Below are positions 55,519-64,000 of a DNA stretch of 64,000 nt, piece after piece. Position 1 is the first letter of the stretch; every line of letters starts with the position of its first letter. The notes beneath the pieces are model-generated. The model saw nothing but the letters and a program-made list of their open reading frames with translations, ran no database searches and was not told the origin of the DNA. The stretch covers positions 1,054,001-1,118,000 of the forward strand of contig NZ_CP047349.1 in the NCBI RefSeq assembly GCF_011045835.1, in the 5' to 3' direction. This DNA is from Proteus terrae subsp. cibarius (lineage in GTDB: Bacteria; Pseudomonadota; Gammaproteobacteria; Enterobacterales; Enterobacteriaceae). A program made the position numbers and the translations under genes.

Positions 55519-55534
55519 TTAGGTTGAAATAAGT

Positions 55535-56614
55535 TTGGATGATAGCGTGGGAAAGAAGACGAAACCAATCCGAAGTAAATTGAGCGGTTCAGTTATCTTG
55601 TCTACCGCCTTGCATTTACTCGTTATCGCATTGCTTATCTGGGGGTCATTAACTCAGAAATGGGATTTAGGTGGTGGCGGTGGAGAAGACGGGCAAGTTA
55701 TTGATGCTATTATGGTCGATCCTAATGCTGTGGTACAACAGTATAATCAGCAGAAAGCACAACAAGCTAACGTCCAAAAAGCCGAGCAAGAGCGTAAAGA
55801 GCGTGCAGAGCAACAAGAAGAAGAGTTGCGCCAGCAGCAAATAAAAGAACAAGAGCGTTTGAAAACGTTAGAAGTTGAACGTTTACAAGCTAAAGAGGCG
55901 GCAGAAGCTCAAAAACGTGAAGCTGCATTAGCCGCTGCAAAAGCAAAAGAAGAACAAAAAGTTGCAGAAGAAGCGGCTGCGCAAGCGAAAGCAGAGCGTG
56001 ATCGCATCTTAAAAGAACAAGCGGATGCTAAACAACAAGCTGAAGCCGAAGCAAAAAAACAAGCTGAGTTAGCAGCAAAACAAAAAGCGGAAGAGGCGAA
56101 AGCTAAAGCCGAGGCAGATGCTAAAGCTAAAGCAGAGGCCGATGCAAAAGCGAAAGCTGAAGCGGATGCTAAAGCAAAAGCCGCAGCAGAGGCAAAAGCT
56201 AAAGCTGCTGCGGAAGCTAAAGCCAAAGCAGCAGCCCAGCAACAGAGTAAAGCCGTCGATAGTTTGCTTGATGGTTTAATGGCTGATGGCAATAAACAAA
56301 GCGGAGCATCAGCTGCAGGGCAAGGTGGTGGAAATCGCACTGGTGCAAATGATGCTGGTATTGATCGCTATACAGGGCAAGTGAAAATTGCTATTGAGCA
56401 GAAGTTTTTTGATTCTGATTTATACAAAGGTCGTAAGTGTGATCTTAAAATAAGTATTGCACCAGACGGAATGTTGGTAAGCGCGAAAGCGGTAGGTGGA
56501 GATCCGGCTTTATGCCAAGTCGCATTACAAGCGGCTAAAATGGCAACATTACCTAAGCCACCAAAGGATATTTACGAGAAAGTAAAATCACCGACAATTG
56601 AGTTTAAGCCATAA
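55535..56614 (+). CDS. tolA: Cell envelope integrity protein TolA
   Basis: TolA spans the periplasm and links the inner-membrane TolQR to TolB-Pal, helping the outer membrane constrict at division; it is also used by colicins and phages. One N-terminal membrane helix (VILSTALHLLVIALLIWGSL) is followed by a long Ala/Lys/Glu helix. That helix has tandem KAKAEADA and KAKAAAEA repeats (about residues 190-235). The C-terminal domain carries Cys pairs (YKGRKCDLKI, DPALCQVAL). No ATG is available before the membrane helix. The start is either this TTG or GTG at 55547, which has GGAT six bases before it; GTG would give 355 residues. Confidence 0.94.
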   Translation: MDDSVGKKTKPIRSKLSGSVILSTALHLLVIALLIWGSLTQKWDLGGGGGEDGQVIDAIMVDPNAVVQQYNQQKAQQANVQKAEQERKERAEQQEEELRQQQIKEQERLKTLEVERLQAKEAAEAQKREAALAAAKAKEEQKVAEEAAAQAKAERDRILKEQADAKQQAEAEAKKQAELAAKQKAEEAKAKAEADAKAKAEADAKAKAEADAKAKAAAEAKAKAAAEAKAKAAAQQQSKAVDSLLDGLMADGNKQSGASAAGQGGGNRTGANDAGIDRYTGQVKIAIEQKFFDSDLYKGRKCDLKISIAPDGMLVSAKAVGGDPALCQVALQAAKMATLPKPPKDIYEKVKSPTIEFKP

Positions 56615-56756
56615 AACTGTCTGATAGTAGGAAAACATACACTAATTTATAGCTATTTTAGAATGTTATTGATGCGTTGTATGGTGTTGTTGAAAAGCGT
56701 TTGTTACTATTCTGTGCGTTATTGCGTAATAACCGCAATAATAAAAGGGAGACATG

Positions 56757-58052
56757 ATGAAGCAGGCATTAAATGTTATTTTCGGACTTTTAATTTTATG
56801 CGTAACCACTCTGGCCAACGCTGAGGTTCGAATTGAAATTACACAAGGGGTGAATACTGCTCGCCCTATCGGTGTCGTTCCTTTTAAATGGGAAGGTACT
56901 GGTCAAATGCCAGAAGATGTTGCTGGTATCATTGCAGCTGATTTACGAAATAGCGGAAAATTCAATCCGATTGATGTATCTCGTATACCTCAACAACCGG
57001 TTACTGCTTCTGAAGTCCAGCCTGCACTTTGGACGGCATTAGGCATTGATTCTGTTGTTGTGGGACGTGTGCAACCATCAGCGGATGGTCAATATTTAGT
57101 TAGCTATCAGTTAGTGGATGTTGCTGGCTCACCGGGTGCAGTTTTATCTCAAAGTGAGTTTAAAGTGCCATCTAAATGGTTACGTTACTCTGCACATACT
57201 GCTAGTGATGAAGTGTTTGAAAAACTGACTGGTATTCGTGGTGCATTCCGTACACGTATTGCTTATGTTGTTGTGACAAATGGTGGCGCATATCCTTATG
57301 AATTGCGCGTTTCAGATTATGATGGATTTAACCAAGATCGTGTTTATCGTTCATCACAGCCATTAATGTCACCAGCATGGTCGCCAGATGGTGCTAAACT
57401 TGCATATGTGACCTTTGAAAGCGGTCAATCTGCTTTAGTAGTACAAACATTAGCAACAGGTGAAATTCGCCAAATTGCATCATTCCCAAGACATAATGGT
57501 GCACCTTCGTTTTCACCTGATGGTTCTAAACTTGCATTTGCTCTTTCTAAGAGCGGTAGCTTAAATCTGTATGTTATGGATTTAGCGAGTGGGAATATGA
57601 CTCAGGTAACCAATGGCAGAAGTAATAATACCGAGCCAACTTGGATGCCAGATGGACAAACTTTGGTCTATACTTCAGATCAAGGTGGAAATCCTCAGAT
57701 TTATAAGGTTAATATTAACGGTGGAACACCAGAGCGTATTACTTGGGAAGGTAAACAAAACCAGAACCCAGCAGTAAGCCCAGATGGTAGTTTCTTAGTT
57801 ATGGTGAGTTCTGAAAGCGGTAGGCAACATATCGCTAAGCAGGATCTGGAAACGAATTCCGTACAATATCTAACAGATACGTTTCTGGATGAAACGCCAA
57901 GCATCGCGCCTAACGGCACAATGGTTATTTATAGCTCTACACAAGGCTTAGGCACCATTTTGCAGCTAGTATCGACTGATGGACGTTTCAAAGCGCGTCT
58001 TCCGGCGACTGATGGTCAGGTTAAAGCACCTGCCTGGTCACCGTTTATGTGA
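56757..58052 (+). CDS. tolB: Tol-Pal system beta-propeller protein TolB
   Basis: TolB is a periplasmic protein that binds Pal and TolA. A signal peptide ([22 protein letters not shown]) precedes the mature start EVRIEI. An N-terminal domain follows, then a six-blade propeller with repeated [16 protein letters not shown] motifs ([45 protein letters not shown]). ATG at 56757 is preferred to the ATG one codon upstream because GGGAG would then be five bases away; it gives 431 residues (E. coli 430). Confidence 0.97.
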   Translation: MKQALNVIFGLLILCVTTLANAEVRIEITQGVNTARPIGVVPFKWEGTGQMPEDVAGIIAADLRNSGKFNPIDVSRIPQQPVTASEVQPALWTALGIDSVVVGRVQPSADGQYLVSYQLVDVAGSPGAVLSQSEFKVPSKWLRYSAHTASDEVFEKLTGIRGAFRTRIAYVVVTNGGAYPYELRVSDYDGFNQDRVYRSSQPLMSPAWSPDGAKLAYVTFESGQSALVVQTLATGEIRQIASFPRHNGAPSFSPDGSKLAFALSKSGSLNLYVMDLASGNMTQVTNGRSNNTEPTWMPDGQTLVYTSDQGGNPQIYKVNINGGTPERITWEGKQNQNPAVSPDGSFLVMVSSESGRQHIAKQDLETNSVQYLTDTFLDETPSIAPNGTMVIYSSTQGLGTILQLVSTDGRFKARLPATDGQVKAPAWSPFM

Positions 58053-58097
58053 TGCATAAAAATTATGTATGGCAAACAAATAAAGGAACAAATAGAG

Positions 58098-58592
58098 ATG
58101 CAATTAAACAAAGTGTTTAAAGGGTTGATGTTAGCATTACCACTCGTTGCTGTTGCAGCATGTAGCTCAAACAAAAACGACGATCAAGCTGATACAAACA
58201 ATGTACCAGTTGTTGAACAAGGTCCTACTGCTGAAGAATTAGCACGTCAGCAATTAGAACAACTGAAACAACAAAACATCGTTTACTTCGGTTTCGACAA
58301 ATATGACATTAGCTCAGACTACGCTAACCTGTTAGACGCACACGCTGCATTCCTGCGTGCAAATCCATCAGTACGTATCACTGTAGAAGGTCATGCTGAC
58401 GAACGCGGTACTCCAGAATACAACATCGCTCTGGGCGAACGTCGTGCTAACGCTGTGAAAATGTACCTGCAAGGTAAAGGCGTATCAGCTGATCAACTGT
58501 CAATCGTTTCTTACGGTAAAGAAAAACCAGCTGTACTGGGTCATGACGAAGCCGCTTACGCGAAAAACCGTCGTGCAGTACTGGATTACTAA
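58098..58592 (+). CDS. pal: Peptidoglycan-associated lipoprotein Pal
   Basis: Pal is an outer-membrane lipoprotein that grips peptidoglycan. The start at [21 protein letters not shown] gives a lipoprotein signal with lipobox VAAC; the frame can be read 11 codons further upstream, which would spoil the signal. The C-terminal OmpA-like domain has [22 protein letters not shown], the diaminopimelate-binding motif. It is 164 residues long. It follows tolB by 45 bases and is probably co-transcribed with cpoB. Confidence 0.97.
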   Translation: MQLNKVFKGLMLALPLVAVAACSSNKNDDQADTNNVPVVEQGPTAEELARQQLEQLKQQNIVYFGFDKYDISSDYANLLDAHAAFLRANPSVRITVEGHADERGTPEYNIALGERRANAVKMYLQGKGVSADQLSIVSYGKEKPAVLGHDEAAYAKNRRAVLDY

Positions 58593-58601
58593 GAGAACGG
58601 C

Positions 58602-59369
58602 ATGAACAACAGTAACTTCAGACCTTTCTTGATGAGTCTGTTGTTACTGGTTGGCGTAGCGGCTCCTGTAGCCGCTATTGCCCAAGCGCCAATCAGTAAT
58701 ATCGGTTCGGGTTCGACCGATGAACGACTCGCCCAACTTGAGCGTTTTTCAAATGCTCACAGCCAGCTTTTGACTCAATTACAGCAACAACTCGCTGATT
58801 CTCAGCGTGATATTGATATGTTACGTGGTCAAATTCAGGAAAATCAATACCAGTTAAATCAAGTTGTTGAACGCCAACGCAATATCTATCAACAATTAGA
58901 TAGCCTTGGTGGCGGAGCTTCAACATCAACAGAAGCCACTCAACCTGATAATACTGCTTCTTCAACATCTCCTGCTGCAACTAACTCAGGAAAAGGTGAT
59001 GAGAAGGCCGATTATAATGCAGCAATTGATATCGTATTGAATTCTAAAGATTACGATAAGGCAATTGTTGAATTAAACAACTTTATCAATAACTATCCAA
59101 AGTCTAGCTATCAATCAAATGCACAATTTTGGTTGGGTCAGATGTATTATCTAAAAGGTAATAAGGATCAGGCGGCAAGCACGTTTGCTATCGTTGTTAA
59201 AAACTATCCAAAATCTCAAAAAGCAAGTGAAGCTTTTTATAAAATAGGTTTGATCATGCAAGAGAAAGGGCAAAAGGATAATGCTAAAGCTGTTTACCAA
59301 CAAGTGATTAAGCAATATCCAAATAGCGCTGGCGCTAAGTTAGCGCAAAAGCAGCTAGGAACACTCTAA
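58602..59369 (+). CDS. cpoB: Cell division coordinator CpoB (YbgF)
   Basis: CpoB is a periplasmic protein that coordinates peptidoglycan synthesis by PBP1B with Tol-driven outer-membrane constriction. A signal peptide (FLMSLLLLVGVAAPVAAIAQA) is followed by a coiled coil (about residues 35-95, RLAQLERF...QQQLADSQRDIDMLRGQI), a Ser/Thr/Ala-rich linker and three TPR repeats (YNAAIDIVLNSKDYDKAI, QFWLGQMYYLKGNKDQAA, FYKIGLIMQEKGQKDNAK). It is the last gene of the operon. An imperfect hairpin with ACCCCG/CGGGGT ends (59376-59408) follows. Confidence 0.96.
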   Translation: MNNSNFRPFLMSLLLLVGVAAPVAAIAQAPISNIGSGSTDERLAQLERFSNAHSQLLTQLQQQLADSQRDIDMLRGQIQENQYQLNQVVERQRNIYQQLDSLGGGASTSTEATQPDNTASSTSPAATNSGKGDEKADYNAAIDIVLNSKDYDKAIVELNNFINNYPKSSYQSNAQFWLGQMYYLKGNKDQAASTFAIVVKNYPKSQKASEAFYKIGLIMQEKGQKDNAKAVYQQVIKQYPNSAGAKLAQKQLGTL

Positions 59370-59455
59370 TTATTGACCCCGTAATGTAAAATGTTGCATT
59401 TTCGGGGTTAAATGATTGTTTTTTCAACGGTTGAACTTTTTTTTGAAAAAAAACG

Positions 59456-59483
59456 TTGCACAAAAACATTAAATCAGTATTAT
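59456..59483 (+). promoter_or_regulatory. Promoter of the tRNA-Lys genes
   Basis: TTGCAC (59456-59461), 16 bases, TATTAT (59478-59483), then the GC-rich discriminator TACCCGCCG. As with the tRNA operon at 1.5 kb, this fits stringent control. Confidence 0.78.
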
Positions 59484-59524
59484 TACCCGCCGTTGCCACA
59501 GAGAATGTGGCCGAGTTCGAAAAA

Positions 59525-59600
59525 GGGTCGTTAGCTCAGTCGGTAGAGCAGTTGACTTTTAATCAATTGGTCGGGCGTTCGAATCGCCCACGACCCACCA
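59525..59600 (+). tRNA. tRNA-Lys (anticodon UUU), copy 1
   Basis: A 76-nt tRNA with GGGTCGTTAGCTCAG start, anticodon loop CTTTTAA (UUU) and encoded CCA. It is located after cpoB, the site of the lysT-valT cluster in E. coli. Confidence 0.98.
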
Positions 59601-59631
59601 TTTTCGAATACCAATCCGTTTTTATTGAAAT

Positions 59632-59707
59632 GGGTCGTTAGCTCAGTCGGTAGAGCAGTTGACTTTTAATCAATTGGTCGGGCGTTCGAATCGCCCACGA
59701 CCCACCA
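59632..59707 (+). tRNA. tRNA-Lys (anticodon UUU), copy 2
   Basis: A 76-nt tRNA that by eye is identical to copy 1 and lies 31 bases downstream. No tRNA-Val gene accompanies it, unlike in E. coli. I see no strong terminator after it. Confidence 0.98.
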
Positions 59708-59884
59708 TTTCAAACCTCTCCTGTATATCTATCATTCCCTAGACTATTATTTCATAAATACTAAACAAACACTTAGTTACCTTTTCGTTTCTTGATAGTG
59801 CAATTTATCGCTTTATTAAGTAGTGAAGATAGTTTTCTCAAAATGGAAAAAACTACCTAGCCTTAATCTAAAATGACATTCAAA

Positions 59885-60772
59885 TCAGTAATGACAAATA
59901 ATTGATGACGTGATTTGGGTGTATTCATTTTCAGTCAAAAATTCATTATCGATTAACCAATCACTGACCAATTCTTGCGTTTTTATTGCTGTATCAATAG
60001 GGTGATTGAGGCGTTTCGATGCATCAAGAAAAAATGCCATCATAATCGAAAGTGTTGCTGCTGATTCATAGGGGGTACTCATTGCAAGAGTGCTTTCCAA
60101 TGATCGTAATGAATAAAATTTAGGTAGCCATTCTTTTAAGTTTTTCCCTTGATACCACACATCTTGTGTTGGCGCATTGTGTAACGCAACTTGTTCAAGT
60201 AACTCCATCAGCCATTCACGCATATCATGTATACGATAATTTGCAGACCAAAATTCATGGCGTAGAATGGCTATAGCGACTTGTGTCGCCTCAAACCAGA
60301 ATTCTTGAGCATTATTACATGCTTGCTCTTTTGAAAGCGTAGGGGGCGTTATAGTGCCAATTTCAGGAAGCCCGTCACATAAACTCGTTTTATCAAGTAA
60401 GATTTGATATCCACGCTGGTAAACTGGGCTAAGTCCTTCAGTTTTCATGTTAAAAATACGCTCAGGCTCTGCCATCATAATGTCTATTTTGCGACCTTGA
60501 GCTAAAACATGTAAATAAATAGGCCAAAACTTACTTTTGGGATCTTCACACTCCAACTGTAAGCTGACAAGAGCATCACCGAATTGTGATAACCAATGTT
60601 GGTTTTTTGCGAGCTCTGTCGCACCATAACCGATAAGCTCTATATCAATATCAGAATAACTGTCTATCTTTCTATTGCGTCCTAACGATCCTGTTAGTAC
60701 TACCGCTTCAATTCTAGGATCAAGGAGTGCAAAAGATAGCATGCGATCGATTAAACGTGTTGTTGGCTCCAT
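59885..60772 (-). CDS. Aminoglycoside 6-adenylyltransferase-like nucleotidyltransferase
   Basis: A 295-residue protein of the streptomycin adenylyltransferase (ANT(6)/AadK) family. The nucleotidyltransferase core is near the N-terminus: VVLTGSLGRNRKIDSYSDIDIEL has the GS and the two catalytic Asp (DxD), and KIDIMMAEPERIF the third acidic position. The C-terminal helical half contains VAIAILRHEFWSANYRIHDMREWLMELLE, as in that family. The gene stands alone on the minus strand where E. coli has nadA, before pnuC. Chromosomal relatives do not always confer resistance, so the natural substrate is open. Confidence 0.8.
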   Translation of the reverse strand: MEPTTRLIDRMLSFALLDPRIEAVVLTGSLGRNRKIDSYSDIDIELIGYGATELAKNQHWLSQFGDALVSLQLECEDPKSKFWPIYLHVLAQGRKIDIMMAEPERIFNMKTEGLSPVYQRGYQILLDKTSLCDGLPEIGTITPPTLSKEQACNNAQEFWFEATQVAIAILRHEFWSANYRIHDMREWLMELLEQVALHNAPTQDVWYQGKNLKEWLPKFYSLRSLESTLAMSTPYESAATLSIMMAFFLDASKRLNHPIDTAIKTQELVSDWLIDNEFLTENEYTQITSSIICHY

Positions 60773-60847
60773 ATTTCTCTCTAATAAGTAAAATGTAATA
60801 AAGTTATTTGTCGTTTTTATTGTTTAAAAAGTAAAATTAGAATATTT

Positions 60848-60865
60848 TGTTTAGTATATAAAACA
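60848..60865. promoter_or_regulatory. Candidate NadR operator upstream of pnuC
   Basis: TGTTTA-GTATAT-AAAACA matches the NadR consensus TGTTTA-N6-TAAACA at 11 of 12 positions. pnuC is a member of the NadR regulon in enterobacteria. Confidence 0.68.
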
Positions 60866-61024
60866 TTTGTTTGTTGTTTTTCTAAATAAGAAGCACAATG
60901 TTTAATATTAGAAACTAAGTACCATTATAAATATGAATTTATAATATATCTTTACTACTTTGCAAAGATGTCGCAATAACCCATATTTTCTTTGTTTTTT
61001 CTATGATTAAGTCGGGGTTGTAAA

Positions 61025-61753
61025 ATGGATGTGATGAGTTGGTTTAGTATCAATAATATTTTAGTCAATATCCCACTCGGAGATGGTGGATATCCACTCT
61101 CATGGATTGAAGCTGTTGGCACCATCGCTGGTCTATTGTGTATTTGGCTTGCAAGCCAGGAAAAAATTATCAACTATTTATTTGGACTTATTAATGTCAC
61201 CTTGTTTGCCATTATTTTTTTCCAAATTCAGCTATATGCAAGCTTACTCCTTCAAATATTTTTCTTTGCCGCTAATATTTATGGATGGTATGCATGGAGC
61301 AGAGTGAATGACTTTGAGCAAGCTACGCTGAGAATACGTTGGTTAAAATCGAGTCATCGTCTCTTCTTAATCGTTGTTTCGATAGTGGCTATCGTTGCGC
61401 TTACTTTTAATATTGATACCGTATTTGGTTATTTAGCTGTTGTTGCTGTTGATATATTAAACGTCTTTGGTGCGAGTTTAGCTACACCAGTTCTTGAACC
61501 TGATGCTTACCCATTCTGGGACTCTACAATGACGGTTCTTTCCATTGTGGCGATGATCTTAATGACGCGGAAATTAGTTGAAAACTGGCTAGTTTGGTCA
61601 GTTATTAACGTGATTAGTATTGTTATATTCTACAAACAGGGCGTTTATGCAATGTCTGTTGAATATATCATTTTACTGGCTATCGCTATCAATGGTTCTC
61701 GTTTGTGGATCAAAACAGCAAAACGCTCTAGCAAAAATAATTATCTCTCCTAA
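61025..61753 (+). CDS. pnuC: Nicotinamide riboside transporter PnuC
   Basis: PnuC takes up nicotinamide riboside by facilitated diffusion; phosphorylation inside the cell traps it for NAD synthesis. The 242-residue protein has seven to eight membrane helices. The substrate-binding motif WIEAVGTIAGLLCIWLASQEKI and FFAANIYGWYAWSR (the W-x-x-W pair) are typical. DAYPFWDSTMTVLSIVAMILMTRKLVENW also matches. GGGG lies eight bases before the ATG; an ATG three codons on is an alternative. A NadR-type site lies about 160 bases upstream. Confidence 0.95.
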   Translation: MDVMSWFSINNILVNIPLGDGGYPLSWIEAVGTIAGLLCIWLASQEKIINYLFGLINVTLFAIIFFQIQLYASLLLQIFFFAANIYGWYAWSRVNDFEQATLRIRWLKSSHRLFLIVVSIVAIVALTFNIDTVFGYLAVVAVDILNVFGASLATPVLEPDAYPFWDSTMTVLSIVAMILMTRKLVENWLVWSVINVISIVIFYKQGVYAMSVEYIILLAIAINGSRLWIKTAKRSSKNNYLS

Positions 61754-61758
61754 TAAAA

Positions 61759-61791
61759 AAGGCTGGTAGAGTTATCTTTCTCTCCAGCCTT
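61759..61791 (+). terminator. Hairpin after pnuC
   Basis: AAGGCTGG and AGAG pair with CTCT and CCAGCCTT (one bulged T). The T run is weak, so termination may be partial. Confidence 0.6.
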
Positions 61792-61996
61792 ACTATTCGT
61801 TGTTTTTATTCTTATCTTTACCGCAATTTTGAATCATTATTTCGCTTAAATGCGCTATTTCCCTTTATATTGAAATTTTTAGAAAGGTGACTATAGATGC
61901 TTTAGGTTGAAAGGGTGTTTACAGATAGAAAATGAATGGTTAGATTGGAAAAGCAATAATAACATTGACTAGATAACATAGAGTGGATACACGGGA

Positions 61997-63055
61997 ATGA
62001 ATTATCAAAATGATGACCTTAAAATAACACAAATTAATGAACTCTTACCGCCAGTTGCTTTATTGGAAAAGTTTCCAGCAACTGATAACGCGGCTTTTAC
62101 AGTTCGTCATGCCCGTGAAGCTATTCATCAAATCCTAGCAGGAAAAGATGATCGTCTATTAGTGGTAATTGGACCTTGTTCTATTCATGATCCGAAAGCT
62201 GCATTGGAGTATGCGCAACGTTTAAGCCTCATTAGAGAAGAGCTTAAAGATAAACTTGAAATTGTTATGCGTGTTTATTTTGAAAAACCACGCACAACAG
62301 TAGGCTGGAAAGGCTTAATTAATGATCCTCATATGGATCATACCTTTGATATTAATGAAGGCTTGCGTATCGCTCGTAATCTTTTATTAACTATCAACGA
62401 TAGTGGCTTGCCAACTGCTGGCGAGTTTTTAGATATGATAACACCTCAATACGTTGCTGATTTAATGAGTTGGGGTGCTATTGGAGCTCGTACTACTGAA
62501 TCTCAGGTACACCGTGAGTTATCTTCAGGTTTATCTTGTCCTGTTGGTTTTAAAAATGGTACAGATGGAACTATTAAAGTTGCTATTGATGCAATTAATG
62601 CCGCAGGATCGCCACACTGTTTTCTTTCTGTAACCAAATGGGGTCATTCAGCCATTGTGCGCACAGCGGGTAATGGCGATTGCCATATTATTTTACGTGG
62701 TGGTAAAGAGCCAAATTACAGCGCTGAACATGTTGCAGCGGTAAAAGAAGGGCTTAAAAAAGCAGGTTTACCACAAAATGTGATGGTTGACTTCAGCCAC
62801 GCCAATAGTTGCAAGAAATTTGAGAAACAAATGGAAGTTGGTGCCGATATTTGCCAACAAATTAGCGCAGGCGAAAAAGCATTAATTGGTGTTATGGTTG
62901 AAAGTCATTTAGAAGAAGGTAATCAATCATTAGAAAGTGGTGAACCTCTGGTTTACGGCAAAAGCATCACTGATGCTTGTATTGGCTGGGATGATACAGA
63001 AACTCTGTTACGCCAATTAGCAGACGCAGTTGTCGCTCGTCGTAATAAAGCGTAA
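61997..63055 (+). CDS. aroG: 3-deoxy-7-phosphoheptulonate synthase, AroG type
   Basis: AroG joins phosphoenolpyruvate and erythrose-4-phosphate in the first step of the shikimate pathway; the AroG isozyme is inhibited by phenylalanine. The 352-residue protein has the class I DAHP synthase motifs: LVVIGPCSIHDP, RVYFEKPRTTVGWKGLINDPH, IGARTTESQVHRE, GFKNGTDG and MVDFSHANS (metal-binding). The N-terminal NDDLKITQINELLPP matches AroG better than AroF or AroH. It is convergent with gpmA as in E. coli. A weak TyrR-like TTTACA lies at 61918-61923. Confidence 0.95.
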   Translation: MNYQNDDLKITQINELLPPVALLEKFPATDNAAFTVRHAREAIHQILAGKDDRLLVVIGPCSIHDPKAALEYAQRLSLIREELKDKLEIVMRVYFEKPRTTVGWKGLINDPHMDHTFDINEGLRIARNLLLTINDSGLPTAGEFLDMITPQYVADLMSWGAIGARTTESQVHRELSSGLSCPVGFKNGTDGTIKVAIDAINAAGSPHCFLSVTKWGHSAIVRTAGNGDCHIILRGGKEPNYSAEHVAAVKEGLKKAGLPQNVMVDFSHANSCKKFEKQMEVGADICQQISAGEKALIGVMVESHLEEGNQSLESGEPLVYGKSITDACIGWDDTETLLRQLADAVVARRNKA

Positions 63056-63074
63056 TAATTAAATTAAAAGTATA

Positions 63075-63102
63075 AAAATGCCACTTTAAAAAGTGGCATT
63101 TT
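63075..63102. terminator. Bidirectional terminator between aroG and gpmA
   Basis: AAAATGCCACTT and AAGTGGCATTTT form a perfect 12-base stem with loop TAAA. It has T runs in both directions between convergent genes. Confidence 0.92.
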
Positions 63103-63129
63103 TTTATGTAACTCAAAATAACAGTAAAA

Positions 63130-63882
63130 TTACTTCGCTTTACCTTGGTTAGCAACAGCGGCTGCTTTTGCTGCGATTTCGTCAGCATTACCTAAGTAGT
63201 AACGTTTGATTGGTTTCATGTTTTCATCAAATTCGTAAACTAAAGGTACAGCTGTTGGGATATTCAGCTCAAGAATTTCATCTTCGCTCATGTTGTCTAG
63301 GTATTTAACCAGAGCACGCAGTGAGTTACCGTGAGCTGCAATAATTACTTTCTCACCAGAAGCAACACGTGGTTTGATAACTTCTTCCCAGTATGGTGTT
63401 ACACGGTCGATAGTTAATGCTAGGCTTTCTGTTAATGGCAGTTCTGCCGCGGTTAAAGATGCATAACGAGGATCTTTACCTGGGAAACGTTCATCGTCTT
63501 TAGTTAATTCTGGTGGAGTGATAGCAAAACCACGACGCCATTGTTTAACTTGCTCATCACCGTATTTTTCAGCAGTTTCAGCTTTGTTTAAGCCTTGCAG
63601 AGCACCGTAATGACGTTCGTTTAATTTCCAGCATTTTTCAACTGGCAGCCATTGTTGATCAACTTGATCAAGAATGTTCCACAGGGTGTGAATTGCGCGT
63701 TTCAGAACAGAAGTATATGCATAGTCAAAAACGAAACCTTCAGCTTTCAGCAGTTTACCTGCTTCTTGCGCTTCATTACGGCCTTTTTCGGACAGCTCAA
63801 CGTCAGTCCAGCCTGTAAAACGGTTTTCTTTGTTCCATACACTTTCACCGTGTCGAACTAGCACAAGCTTAGTTACTGCCAT
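63130..63882 (-). CDS. gpmA: 2,3-bisphosphoglycerate-dependent phosphoglycerate mutase
   Basis: GpmA interconverts 3- and 2-phosphoglycerate in glycolysis. The 250-residue protein has the phosphohistidine RHG motif in [41 protein letters not shown], and the second His in [15 protein letters not shown]. The C-terminal tail that closes over the active site ([19 protein letters not shown]) is present. It stands alone on the minus strand; the last 118 bases of the window hold its promoter region. Confidence 0.98.
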   Translation of the reverse strand: MAVTKLVLVRHGESVWNKENRFTGWTDVELSEKGRNEAQEAGKLLKAEGFVFDYAYTSVLKRAIHTLWNILDQVDQQWLPVEKCWKLNERHYGALQGLNKAETAEKYGDEQVKQWRRGFAITPPELTKDDERFPGKDPRYASLTAAELPLTESLALTIDRVTPYWEEVIKPRVASGEKVIIAAHGNSLRALVKYLDNMSEDEILELNIPTAVPLVYEFDENMKPIKRYYLGNADEIAAKAAAVANQGKAK

Positions 63883-64000
63883 AGTTTAGACTCCTATAAT
63901 TACTTTCTTAATATAAGTTTAAAATTAGCACTTCAATCATTATATGGATCATCGACAAGAACGCCAAACATAAGTGACAAAACAAGGGGGATTAAGTCAA

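Noticed and set aside
55909..56340. A 143-codon Ala/Ser-rich frame opposite tolA
   Set aside because: It mirrors the Ala/Lys repeat of tolA on the other strand; low complexity, no ribosome site.
59456..59641. A 61-codon frame crossing the first tRNA-Lys
   Set aside because: It runs through the tRNA and its promoter; it is a shadow of the RNA gene.
61905..61923. TyrR box upstream of aroG (TTGAAA ... TTTACA)
   Set aside because: The half-sites are five bases apart, not six, and the first is poor; too weak to list as a feature.
1..64000. CRISPR arrays, insertion sequences, prophage or integron
   Set aside because: No regularly spaced direct repeats, transposase, integrase, capsid or attachment-site pair was seen on either strand.

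Overview
The window reads as a low-GC gammaproteobacterial chromosome segment of the order Enterobacterales. The genus Proteus (family Morganellaceae) or a close relative is the best guess. The evidence is the gene content and order (frmRA, tRNA Met-Leu-Gln cluster, nagCAB/nagE, glnS, chiP, fur-fldA-ybfE-ybfF, seqA-pgm, ybfA, ybgI, gltA, sdhCDAB-sucABCD, cydABX-ybgE, ybgC-tolQRAB-pal-cpoB, tRNA-Lys, pnuC, aroG, gpmA). This is the E. coli 15-17 minute backbone with AT-rich codon use and several local replacements. The species call is an inference from memory of protein sequences; no search was run.

Layout. 1-0.5 kb: start of frmA and the formaldehyde-sensing repressor frmR. 0.7-1.5 kb: seven tRNA genes on the minus strand with an internal terminator. 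1.9-7.6 kb: the amino-sugar block, nagBAC divergent from nagE across a CRP/NagC control region. 7.8-9.5 kb: glnS. 10.1-11.5 kb: the chitoporin gene chiP with a NagC-type palindrome and a site matching the ChiX sRNA seed. After it come an odd AGTA-rich non-coding stretch and a DUF817 membrane protein. 13-18.4 kb: fur, fldA, ybfE, ybfF, seqA, pgm. 18.6-21.3 kb: a YehS-like protein, a ParDE toxin-antitoxin pair, ybfA, ybgI. 21.4-32.2 kb: a five-gene operon (DUF4132 protein, MoxR AAA ATPase, DUF5682 protein, VWA protein, SWIM zinc-finger protein), homologous to E. coli yehI-L-M-P-Q and of unknown function. This is the most interesting under-described system here. 32.5-34.5 kb: an MFS exporter divergent from an AraC regulator.

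34.6-46.2 kb: the TCA-cycle block, gltA divergent from sdhCDAB-sucABCD, with a well-placed CRP site and promoter before sdhC and several intergenic hairpins. 46.2-47.7 kb: about 1.5 kb without genes, very AT-rich, leading to cydABX-ybgE (cytochrome bd oxidase). 50.9-53.7 kb: a LysR / 14-TM MFS / NTF2-like trio that splits ybgE from ybgC. 54-59.4 kb: the Tol-Pal operon. 59.5-63.9 kb: two identical tRNA-Lys genes, an aminoglycoside 6-adenylyltransferase-like gene, pnuC with a NadR-type operator, aroG, and gpmA.

Functionally most of the window is central metabolism and envelope maintenance: chitin and GlcNAc capture (ChiP, NagE, NagB, NagA under NagC), carbon flow through the TCA cycle, oxygen-limited respiration, envelope constriction at division (Tol-Pal, CpoB), replication control (SeqA) and iron/oxidative control (Fur, FldA). 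Accessory changes sit at backbone junctions: ParDE, the yeh operon, two regulator-exporter pairs and the nucleotidyltransferase gene. I saw no CRISPR array, insertion sequence, prophage or rRNA.
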